Positions 13,700 through 23,600 of a stretch of 64,000 bases of DNA are shown one piece after another. The stretch is from Siphonodentalium dalli (Eukaryota > Mollusca > Scaphopoda > Gadilida > Siphonodentaliidae): assembly GCA_032622095.1 (NCBI GenBank), contig CP136068.1:12071729-12135728 (forward strand). The letters are read 5' to 3'. The translations under genes and the position numbers were made by a program. Each line of letters begins with the position of its first letter. Position 1 is the stretch's first letter. The notes beneath the pieces were generated by a model that saw only the letters and a program-made list of their open reading frames with translations, was not told where the DNA came from and searched no databases.

Positions 13700-14350
13700 G
13701 AATGGGCTCAAACATCCTTTCTTCTCCATGGAGGTCACATCTTTGTGCTCTGTCACTCTTGGGGGGTACTTTGTGCACCAAGAGTGTCAGAGTGCCATCA
13801 CCCGAGATTGTTCATGTTACCTCTCTTGAGTGATAGGTTGCCTCCCCGGGGAGGGAACATCCTAATGCTCAATTGATGCTACTCAGACTCTCTGGGTGCG
13901 TAAATTTGCACACCAAGAGTGGCTCTCCAAAAACTGCAAGGGTGCCTCTCCTGGGAGGTAAAATATGAACTCTCCTTGGGGGGTTGGCTAAAGTGCATCC
14001 CGGAGTGGCTCTCCAAAAACTGCAAGGTTGCCTCTCCGGGAGGTAAAATATGAACACTCCTTTGTGGGGGGGTGGCTAAACTACCTCCCGGAGGGGCACT
14101 ATTTCACCATCTTCCCAAAAGGGGTAGATTATAACCTCTCCATGTGGGGTCGTCTTCGCCCCTCCTGAGTGATTACGTATATCTCCCACTGAGTGACAAA
14201 TTGTGCTTCGACAGGGATGAACTTGGGTCACATGAGGGACAAATTGTTCCTCGGCTCCTATCACCCCAATGGAGAAGCAAGTTAGCCTTTTGGAGAGTAG
14301 GTGAAATAGTGCACCTCAAGAGATGCAAATAATGCCCCTCCGAGGAGCAA
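13700..14350. repeat. Degenerate array of short CTCC/GGAG hairpins
   Basis: GC-richer than its surroundings and filled with short complementary pairs, such as CACTCTTGG with CCAAGAGTG at about 13764-13797, CCTCCCCGGGGAGG and CCTCTCCGGGAGG. One segment is directly duplicated at about 13918-13978 and 14004-14062 (GTGGCTCTCCAAAAACTGCA then GGAGGTAAAATATGAAC). Small overlapping ORFs occur on both strands and none is recognisable. Probably a decayed minisatellite. Confidence 0.5.
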
Positions 14351-14389
14351 TATTGCATCCCCATTATTTAGAGTGTATGCACCTCACAA

Positions 14390-14530
14390 ATGGCCATTCA
14401 GCCCGTCCAGATATACCAATACCCGCACACACGACCACTCATACATTCCATACTTGCATATACACCTCACACATTACTTCAGCAACTCATTGTATACTCA
14501 TATATGCCATCCATGATCATACAGCTACTC
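14390..14530 (+). repeat. Degenerate minisatellite, left flank
   Basis: Loosely repeated sequence of the type TATACACC ... CATGA(C/T)CATACAG. The same degenerate unit reappears at 19190-19760 on the far side of the satellite array, which suggests one older minisatellite now split in two. Confidence 0.5.
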
Positions 14531-14805
14531 CGTATACACCCGCCACTGATAATACATCCACGACATATATAAATCTCCGTATACACCCGCCACTGATAAT
14601 ACATCCACGACATATATAAATCTCCGTATACACCCGCCACTGATAATACATCCACGACATATATAAATCTCCGTATACACCCGCCACTGATAATACATCC
14701 ACGACATATATAAATCTCCGTATACACCCGCCACTGATAATACATCCACGACATACATAAATCTCCGTATACACCCGCCACTGATAATACATCCACGACA
14801 TATTA
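14531..14805 (+). repeat. 47-bp tandem repeat, six copies
   Basis: Copies begin at 14531, 14578, 14625, 14672, 14719 and 14766, exactly 47 bp apart, each opening CGTATACACCCGCCACTGAT; the last is incomplete. Units are almost identical, so amplification was recent. Because 47 is not a multiple of three, all minus-strand frames read the same repeating peptide; these ORFs are artefacts. Confidence 0.97.
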
Positions 14806-14809
14806 TAAG

Positions 14810-14945
14810 TTACACGGCTTGTTGATGGGGGATACGGTGTGGTATGCCCCGGTAGATGCTCGTATCCCCCGAGGCGATAGCCGAGGGGGATACGAGAGTC
14901 GACCGGGGCATACCACACCGTATCCCCCATCAACAAGCCGTGTAA
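14810..14945. repeat. 136-bp near-perfect palindrome
   Basis: Arms of 44 bp at 14810-14853 and 14902-14945 are exact complements, beginning TTACACGG. An inner stem pairs CTCGTATCCCCCG with CGGGGGATACGAG. The apex contains CGAGGCGATAGCCGAGG. It lies between the 47-bp repeat and the 88-bp satellite. No target duplication was found. Confidence 0.95.
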
Positions 14946-15282
14946 TGTATTTATCCCCGGTCAAAATTAACAAGATATTCCCACAGACATAAAGCGCGGA
15001 AACGAGCCACGAACAGTAACTCTATTTGATTAGACTGCTCATACGATGAATATATTTATATAGCTGTTTCCACAATTTGTCCATAAATACTTGCTGGCCT
15101 CGCTTACTTTTGGAATCTATATGTTAGAATATATAAAAGAGAGCAATACACTTCAAAATTAGTAATGGTAAATGAGTCAGACAACCTAAATAAATGAAGC
15201 AAGAGTAGCAAGATAACATCACACCAGGAATCAACGTGGCTTTGAAAGATGTACATTAGACCTTCAAACTTTTGCCGGGTCA
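14946..15282. other. Spacer before the satellite array
   Basis: Unique-looking AT-rich sequence between the palindrome and the first satellite unit. No gene is recognised; the minus-strand ORF at 15104-15478 runs from it into the satellite. Confidence 0.4.
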
Positions 15283-18200
15283 TAAAAATTCTACTAGGGG
15301 CATACGAGATTGTTATGACCTTGTAAAATCTGTCTTCTCTATATAGCGACGACAATTTTTGCGGGGTAATATCACTTTTACACGGGGCATACGAGATTGT
15401 TATGACCCGTGTAAAATCTGTCTTCTCTATATAGCGACGACAATTTTTGCGTGGTAATATCAGTTTTACACGGGGCATACGAGATTGTTATGACCTTGTA
15501 AAATATGTATCAGTTTTACACGGGGCATACGAGATTGTATCTCGTTATGACCTTATAAAATATGTCTTCTCTATATAGCGACGACAATTTTTGCGGGGTA
15601 ATATAAGTTTTACACGGGGCATACGAGATTGTTTTGACCCGTGTAAAATCTGTCTTCTCTGTATAGCGACGACAATTTTTGCGGGGTAATATCACTTTTA
15701 CACGGGGCATACGAGATTGTTATGACCCGTGTAAAATCTGTCTTCTCTATATACCGACGACAATTTTTGCGGGGTAATATCAGTTTTACACGGGGCATAC
15801 GAGATTGTTATGACCCGTGTAAAATCTGTCTTCTCTATATAGCGACGACAATTTTTGCGGGGTAATATAAGTTTTACACGGGGCATACGAGATTGTTATG
15901 ACCCGTGTAAAATCTGTCTTCTCTATATAGCGACGACAATTTTTGCGGGGTAATATCAGTTTTACACGGGGCATACGAGATTGTTATGACCCGTGTAAAA
16001 TCTGTCTTCTCTATATAGCGACGACAATTTTTGCGGGGTAATATCAGTTTTACACGGGGCATACGAGATTGTTATGACCTTGTAAAATATGTATCAGTTT
16101 TACACGGGGCATACGAGATTGTATCTCGTTATGACCTTATAAAATATGTCTTCTCTATATAGCGACGACAATTTTTGCGGGGTAATATAAGTTTTACACG
16201 GGGCATACGAGATTGTTATGACCCGTGTAAAATCTGTCTTCTCTGTATAGCGACGACAATTTTTGCGGGGTAATATCACTTTTACACGGGGCATACGAGA
16301 TTGTTATGACCCGTGTAAAATCTGTCTTCTCTATATAGCGACGACAATTTTTGCGGGGTAATATCAGTTTTACACGGGGCATACGAGATTGTTATGACCC
16401 GTGTAAAATCTGTCTTCTCTATATAGCGACGACAATTTTTGCGGGGTAATATAAGTTTTACACGGGGCATACGAGATTGTTATGACCCGTGTATAATCTG
16501 TCTTCTCTATATAGCGACGACAATTTTTGCGGGGTAATATCAGTTTTACACGGGGCATACGAGATTGTTATGACCCGTGTAAAATCTGTCTTCTCTATAT
16601 AGGGACGACAATTTTTGCGGGGTAATCAGTTTTACACGGGGCATACCATATTGTTATGACCCGTGTAAAATCTGTCTTCTCTATATAGCGACGACAATTT
16701 TTGCGGGGTAATATCAGTTTTACACGGGACATACGATATTGTTATGACCTTGTAAAATATGTCTTCTCTATATAGCGACGACAATTTTTGCGGGGTAATA
16801 TCAGTTTTACACGGGGCATACGAGATTGTTATGACCTTGTAAAATATGTCTTCTCTATATAGCGACGACAATTTTTGCGGGGTAATATAAGTTTTACACG
16901 GGGCATTCGAGATTGTTATGACCTTGTAAAATATGTCTTCTCTATATAGCGACGACAATTTTTGCGGGGGTAATATAAGTTTTACACGGGGCATACGAGA
17001 TTGTTATGACCCGTGTAAAATCTGTCTTCTCTATATAGCGACGACAATTTTTGCGGGGGAATATCACTTTTACACGGGGCATACGAGATTGTTATGACCC
17101 GTGTAAAATCTGTCTTCTCTATATAGCGACGACAATTTTTGCGGGGTAATATCAGTTTTACACGGGGCATACGAGATTGTTATGACCCGTGTAAAATCTG
17201 TCTTCTCTATATAGCGATACGACAATTTTTGCGGGGTAATATCAGTTTTACATGGGGCATACGATATTGTTATGACCCGTGTAAAATCTGTCTTCTCTGT
17301 ATAGCGACGACAATTTTTGCGGGGTAATATCAGTTTTACACGGGGCATACGAGATTGTTATGACCCGTGTAAAATCTGTCTTCTCTATATAGCGACGACA
17401 ATTTTTGCGGGGTAATATCACGGGGCATACGAGATTGTTATGACCCGTGTAAAATCTGTCTTCTCTATATAGCGACGACAATTTTTGCGGGGGTAATATC
17501 AGTTTTACACTGGGCATACGAGATTGTTATGACCCGTGTAAAATCTGTCTTCTCTATATAGCGACGACAATTTTTGCGGGGTAATATCAGTTTTACACGG
17601 GGCATACGAGATTGTTATGACCCGTGTAAAATCTGTCTTCTCTATATAGCGACGACAATTTTTGCGGGGTAATATCAGTTTTAGACGGGGCATACGAGAT
17701 TGTTATGACCCGTGTAAAATATGTCTTCTCTATATAGCGACGACAATTTTTGCGGTGTAATATCAGTTTTACACGGGGCATACGAGATTGTTATGACCCG
17801 TGTAAAATCTGTCTTCTCTATATAGCGACGACAATTTTTGCGGGGTAATATCACTTTTACACGGGGCATACGAGATTGTTATGACCCGTGTAAAATCTGT
17901 CTTCTCTATATAGCGACGACAATTTTTGCGGGGTAATATCACTTTTACACGGGGCATACGAGATTGTTATGACCCGTGTAAAATCTGTCTTCTCTATATA
18001 GCGACGACAATTTTTGCGGGGTAATATCAGTTTTACACTAGGCATACGAGATTGTTATGACCCGTGTAAAATCTGTCTTCTCTATATAGCGACGACAATT
18101 TTTGCGGGGTAATATCAGTTTTACACGGGGCATACGAGATTGTTATGACCCGTGTAAAATCTGTCTTCTCTATATAGCGACGACAATTTTTGCGGGGTAA

Positions 18201-19092
18201 TATCAGTTTTAGACGGGGCATACGAGATTGTTATGACCCGTGTAAAATCTGTCTTCTCTATATAGCGACGACAATTTTTGCGGTGTAATATCAGTTTTAC
18301 ACGGGGCATACGAGATTGTTATGACCCGTGTAAAATCTGTCTTCTCTATATATAGCGACGACAATTTTTGCGGGGTAATATAAGTTTTACACGGGGCATA
18401 CGAGATTGTTATGACCTTGTAAAATCTGTCTTCTCTATATAGCGACGACAATTTTTGCGGAGTAATATCACTTTTACACGGGGCATATATACGAGATTGT
18501 TATGACCCGTGTAAAATCTGTCTTCTCTATATAGCGACGACAATTTTTGCGGGGTAATATCACTTTTACACGGGGCATACGAGATTGTTATGACCCGTCT
18601 AAAATCTGTCTTATCTATATATATAGCGACGACAATTTTTGCGGGGTAATATAAGTTTTATACGGGGCATACGAGATTGTTATGACCCGTGTAAAATCTG
18701 CCTTCTCTATATAGCGACGACAATTTTTGCTGGGTAATATCACTTTTACACGGGGCATACGAGATTGTTATGACCCGTGTAAAATCTGTCTTCTCTATAT
18801 AGCGACGACAATTTTTGCGGGGTAATATCACTTTTATACGGGGCATACGAGATTGTTATGACCCGTGTAAAATCGGTCTTATCTATATAGCGACGACAAT
18901 TTTTGCGGGGTAATATAAGTTTTATACGGGGCATACGAGATTGTTATGACCCGTGTAAAATCTGCCTTCTCTATATAGCGACGACAATTTTTGCTGGGTA
19001 ATATCACTTTTACACGGGGCATACGAGATTGTTATGACCCGTGTAAAATCTGTCTTCTCTATATAGCGACGACAATTTTTGCGGGGTAATAC
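15283..19092 (-). repeat. Satellite array, 88-bp unit, about 43 copies
   Basis: The 88-bp unit contains GGGGCATACGAGATTGTTAT, then CTGTCTTCTCTATATAGCGA and CGACAATTTTTGCGGGGTAA. Each standard unit has a hairpin: TTTTACACGGG, an 18-base loop, then CCCGTGTAAAA. A minority variant has GACCTTGTAAAATATG instead, which breaks the stem. Some units are shortened or carry inserted TA dinucleotides. Internal duplications are visible: the junction AAATATGTATCAG recurs exactly 584 bp apart (15501 and 16085), a unit pair recurs 528 bp apart, and a variant recurs about 264 bp apart near the right end. The many 62-codon minus-strand ORFs, spaced 88 bp apart, are artefacts. It is not CRISPR: there are no unique spacers. 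Confidence 0.97.
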
Positions 19093-19189
19093 GAAATAAG
19101 TGTTTCCTGTTTAATTAACATATATCGAACAAGAACTCCGGGATACGGCGTGGTATGGCCCTAGAAGAACAATGGTGCCTAAGAAGGCT

Positions 19190-19760
19190 AACAATTCTAC
19201 AGAGGGGATAAATAAATATACACCCACCGTTACCACAAGGGCACTCCTTATATACCCACACGCTCGCCAATGACCATCCAGCTTACTCCAGTTATGCATA
19301 TACACTTCAATCATGACCGTCCAGTCTTCCGTGTACACCTATACACATTACCCATGACCATAAAATACATTCCTATTTAGCCACACACCCCAGCCATGAT
19401 TGCACAGACAGCACGTGTATACATATACATGTACACATGTGTCGCAATATAGTCACACACATCACACCCATGACCTTACAGTCACGCCATATATACATAG
19501 ACAGCACACAAATGACCATGTGGCTACTCTCGTGTATACATACACCACATCAATGCGCATACAGCCACATCGGGTACACCCGTACTGGGTACACACAACC
19601 CTACACCATATAGTCACTCCATGTATAGCGATTCACCTTGCACATTATCATACAACCACTCCTTGTATACCCATACATCTCACCATGAGCACCCACTCAT
19701 AACCATATACTCACTCCTTGTATACCTATTCACATCATTCGTGACCATACAATAAGTCCC
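19190..19760 (+). repeat. Degenerate minisatellite, right flank
   Basis: Roughly 47-50 bp units of the type CTCCTTGTATACCCATACA ... CATGACCATACAG recur imperfectly about a dozen times, resembling 14390-14530. Just upstream, 19140-19163 resembles part of the left palindrome arm (GGGATACGGCGTGGTATGG against GGGATACGGTGTGGTATGC). The ORF at 19400-19702 follows the repeat and is not considered a gene. Confidence 0.6.
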
Positions 19761-20526
19761 TTGTTGCCATCTTGGCATTCACCCTGTATCCAGTTGATCA
19801 ATGTTATCCTTATGGGCCAGAATAGCCACATATTATGGTTCATCTCAGTTCCGTCTCAAAGTTCTGCCTATTTCCTTTGGATAATACGGCCAGATTCACA
19901 AAAGAGGTTTTGGGCAAAATTCCATACTGTAAATTTTAAATGAATTTGTCACGCCCCATACGCAACTATGACAACAAGAACAGATCATGTAGTTGTCAGT
20001 TAATTAACTAACGCGTATAATAACCAAGTGAGTCACAGTTTGCTATGTTTTCGGAAAACGCAGAGAATAATGTTCGGGATATATGTAAAAAAAAACAAAT
20101 TTGGTTGCCATTTTTGAAGCCACCCTGAGCAATTTGGTCTATAAACACCGGAGTGTGACACATTTAAGATGGCCCAAAACAGTAAACACCTTTCATAACA
20201 AAGATAGTTACATTTTACTTGAAAAAATGGTTAAAATCTGAAAAGTTAATTTTTTTCGATATTTACGTCAAGTTTGTGAGAGAAAAATACAATGTTTCTG
20301 GTAATGTCAGTGGTGACAATAGTAAAAATCAACCGTGTGCATCATACATGTTAGTATTCAATGTATGGAAGGCAGAATAGCTAATTGTATACATCAACTA
20401 CAACTTTTGTATGCGATTTCAGGACACGCTGGCGAATATCTGCCATTTTCCATATGTGTACGGCCATTTTGGGCCAAAGCAAAATTTTTAGTTCAATGAG
20501 TTGGAATATTTATATGTAATGACATG
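19761..20526. other. No recognisable gene
   Basis: AT-rich sequence with a few GGCCATTTT-type words like those in the repeat that follows; possibly its diverged extension. No coding evidence is seen. Confidence 0.4.
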
Positions 20527-21105
20527 CCTCACTTACATAACAAAGTTCTGTTCATTTCTAGTTGAAATATGACTAGAATCCCAATTAGAAATTTTATACC
20601 GCGTTCTGTATAATCGAATTTTGTATGGATCAGACGGGGTTAGGACCCCAATAATTGCATATTTCATTGCTCCAATGATCAGTTATTATAAAACAATACA
20701 AAAGAAAGTCACATTTCTTCACTAGTTCCAAACAGCATAAACTGATCTAGAAGATATTAGTGAACAAACGTCATATTTTCAACTTCCGGCGGCCATTTTG
20801 TCGGCCATCTTGGATGGGGATTTTCAATTTTGCCCTACACAAGTGGCATTATGTCTTAGCTTCGCGAAAATATATACATGCCTATACATTTTACTAGAAT
20901 TTCCAGCTATAATTTGCATCAAACTGACTTAGGGTCTAGTCGGAAAAACGGCGGTCATGATGGACGTCATCTTTTCTGGAGTCTACACGGCCACTTGTTT
21001 TTCTTGTTAGCATTGCTTGAAATTTGAAGGGCATAATAAAGAACAAATGATTATGGTAAAGTTAGGTCCCAGTGGGTGCAAGGGTACCCCTATTAGCTCC
21101 CACAC
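20527..21105 (+). repeat. Dispersed repeat, intact copy
   Basis: This segment is repeated at 58080-58149 plus 62661-63205, where a LINE has split it. Landmarks shared by both copies are GTTGAAATATGACTAGAATC, CCAATGATCAGTTA, ACTTCCGG(C/T)GGCCATTTTG, GGCCATCTTGGATGG and CTGGAGTCTACACGGCCA. No ORF is conserved between copies. Class unknown; it serves as the empty-site reference for the LINE insertion. Confidence 0.85.
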
Positions 21106-21934
21106 AAGATCAAAACTGAGCTGTGGGCCAGACCAATTGGATAGTTGGCTCCAATGACAGTTCGATGAGTGGGTTTTAAGTTAGGTAATATTCTCAACAT
21201 CAGGTATTTGGTCAAGAATAGACTCGGCACAAGCGCCTCCTATATTCTTTTACCGAATACCCTCTACTCTGAATATTATCCATTACAGAGGATTTGGGAT
21301 TTTCTGTGGGTGTTTTGTGGTTAGTGTTTATTGGGCATGCATGACTTGTGGTGGAGAATAAAATGATTTATGTAAGCATGAAATTTTCCAGTCATAATTT
21401 TTACACAAATGCTTATATTTGAGATTTCACAATTATCAGGTATGATTTATTTCTAGCATGTGTGATGGGTGAGAGCAATTAGGTGCAGCTGAAATGCGGA
21501 TTGTATGGGGTGCTTTCTTTGCCACATTTCTGGAGAATTGAGGTCCCCTGATCTTTAAAAAGCTCACTAAAATTGGACAGTTATTCAGGATGGCCTCTGT
21601 ATGTGGATGACGTAACGTCTTTGTGCTATAGCAGCAGCATTGATGGATCGTCGAAATTCATGTCGGCTTCGCGGAACGCATGAACGGAACGAATGTAGAA
21701 CAGTGACAGCGTATGCGGAATGGAACGGCGGTCACGATGATACCATTTTTTTAATGATTTGGACAACTATCAGTGATGTTTCTGAAGAGTTTATATGTTT
21801 TAGTGTTAATTCTACTGAATTATTCTGGAATGGAAGTTGATGAGGTCAAAGACGTGCATAACATTGGCGCTGTACTGGAAACTATAACTTAACTTGTTAA
21901 TGTTATAGAGAAAACAACTGATGGTAAGGAACTA
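21106..21934. other. No recognisable gene
   Basis: No repeat or domain recognised. A 66-codon ORF at 21640-21840 has no recognisable similarity. Confidence 0.4.
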
Positions 21935-22123
21935 CGCTCGAATGGGATGAACTTATTAGAAGAGCGCAGAAGTTACAGTCACTCCGAAGATCGTGCTTTC
22001 AGTGTTTGCGCTCCACCATTGTGGAACTCTCTGCCTGGTGAAATTCGAGGCTGTTGGGACTTAATGGAGTTTCGTCATATGTTAAAGACTCATTTCTTTA
22101 AATTAGCTTTCGAAACTGACTAA
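21935..22123 (+). pseudogene. L2/CR1-type LINE, 3' end of ORF2
   Basis: An open frame from 21935 to the stop at 22121-22123 contains RAFSVCAPPLWNSLP and a following LKTHFFKLAF. This RAFSV...P.LWN.LP...FK..LKTH.F signature is the extreme C-terminus of ORF2 proteins in the L2/CR1 group. The related sequence at 34787-35242 in this window has the same signature (RAFSVTGPKLWNLLP, LKTHMFEVAF). Only about 60 codons are left and no reverse transcriptase is attached, as expected for a 5'-truncated insertion. Confidence 0.85.
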
Positions 22124-22322
22124 CATGCAGCTACTGGTATCGTAATTTGTATTTCTCGACAACTTTTTCCAGACTCGTGTAAACTATAACTTTGTTGCGC
22201 ATGTGAACATGTATATGGAATTTGCGAGTTATAAATGTATTAAATAATAATATGTATTTGATCGTTGTACTGTTGAAAACAGTGCTTGATTCATTCAATC
22301 TACACATAAGTTATTCCATCTG

Positions 22323-22856
22323 AGGGTTCGCGCTGCTACTTGCCAAATTTTCCAATGGCAAAAATAATTCACATTTGGCAAAAAATATTTTCATTTGGCA
22401 AACGTTTTGGCAAGTCACTTTTTAATTCCATAAGAAAGTTGAAACATATTGGTCAATCAATACCATTCTTTTCACGAAACTGTCACAATATATATATATA
22501 TATTGGTGGTGTTTTATAAGGTCTATAGGAAAAGTTAACACCTTTGTTAAGATGCAGCTAATCTGATAGCATTAGTATTGATGGGTGAGTGATTACCCGT
22601 ATTTAGTGTAGTGGTGGTGTTTACATATAGCTAATACTCTTGTAATGTGCCCTTCTGATGAAGCAACCCTTCTACAATTTTATAGTTCGGTGATTGGTTT
22701 ATTGTTGTATATGACAAACCACAAAATAAGACTGAATGTTGCAGAAAATGATACTATCAGGGATAGCATTTGGCAAATTCTAAAATAATTTGGCAAAAAA
22801 TATTTTCAATTGGCAACTTATTTGGCAAAAGTAAATATTGGTCCAGCGCGGACCCT
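22323..22856. mobile_element. Small inverted-repeat DNA transposon, hAT-like by termini
   Basis: The ends are AGGGTTCGCGCTG at 22323-22335 and CAGCGCGGACCCT at 22844-22856, complementary with one mismatch. Subterminal TTTGGCAAA words recur in opposite orientation near both ends. Ends of the form CAGGG...CGCGCTG are reminiscent of hAT elements. I could not find a convincing 8-bp target duplication, so the superfamily is tentative. There is no transposase ORF; the element is non-autonomous. Confidence 0.6.
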
Positions 22857-22965
22857 GTGTACATGTATGCAACATGAGCAGTCAGAAAGTATAAGTGAGC
22901 TTTTCAATTACGAGTAATACTAAGTTCGACCAATATAAAACACACGAATCGGGCTCTCATTTTAA

Positions 22966-23345
22966 CCCTTTACCCAACAGAAGGGCCCTGTGCCAATGCA
23001 TTCTCTTATATATGCGAGTCGACCATAGGTCGCCTCGCATATATAAGAGAATGCATTGGCTTAACACATTAAAAATTATAAAATTGTTAAAGAATGTAAG
23101 AAAAAATTGTAAAAGTGTTAAAAAAAGATTTTATTTTAGGCCAATGCATTCTCTTATATATGCGAGGCGACCTATGGTCGACTCGCATATATAAGAGAAT
23201 GCATTGGCACAGGGCTAACTGTAACTATCACAATGTGGTCAAGGAGCCGGTTCCAATGATATCCATATTCGTATGGTTTTATTGAGACAGACCGAAGATA
23301 TTTTAGGCTGTTGAAGCTTTATTTGGCCGGTTTTGGCCGTTTTGT
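22966..23345 (+). mobile_element. TTAA-flanked small transposon carrying hairpin pair A
   Basis: TTAA at 22962-22965 is followed by CCCTTTACCCAACA, matching the left end of the copy at 57345. The body resembles 57588-57720, but the right end is missing: similarity stops near 23345 before the GTTGGGTAAAGGG terminus. TTAA targets with CCC-starting ends are typical of piggyBac-like elements. No transposase is present. Confidence 0.7.
22992..23208. repeat. Hairpin pair A (two 69-bp near-palindromes)
   Basis: Hairpin 1 is 22992-23060 and hairpin 2 is 23140-23208, separated by a 79-bp AT-rich spacer. Each begins GCCAATGCATTCTCTTATAT and ends with its complement. The apex is asymmetric (AGTCGACCATAGGTCGCCT in hairpin 1), and hairpin 2 is the exact reverse complement of hairpin 1. 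The pair is bounded by CCCTGT and ACAGGG. Confidence 0.97.
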
Positions 23346-23600
23346 CTCCGATTTTATCTTAGTTTTAAGTCAGCAGAAACAGCTATCACATAACTCAAAT
23401 TTAGGTGTTAATAAATCATCTGAATTCCGTAATAACTGGGCGATAACTCGACGAAAAGTTCCTCATATCCACGCGTATCAATGAATATTGATGAACATGT
23501 TGCATCGGTCCATGTATTGTGGTACTTGTAAGTTGTATAGTAATAAAATATATGGCACATATCCGATTGCATGGGTTTGAACGTGTGCGGATTAAAATCC
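23346..23600. other. No recognisable gene
   Basis: Short unassigned stretch upstream of the LINE; it may hold the LINE's untranslated leader. No feature is recognised. Confidence 0.4.

Noticed and set aside
14479-14936. Minus-strand ORFs with a repeating YVVDVLSVAGVYG peptide
   Set aside because: Produced by a 47-bp repeat read in all frames.
15104-18934. Series of 62-codon minus-strand ORFs with almost the same peptide
   Set aside because: They are spaced exactly 88 bp apart and are translations of the satellite unit; nothing indicates individual genes.
15283-19092. CRISPR-like appearance of the 88-bp array
   Set aside because: The whole 88-bp period is conserved with no unique spacers, the context is eukaryotic, and there are no cas genes. 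It is satellite DNA.
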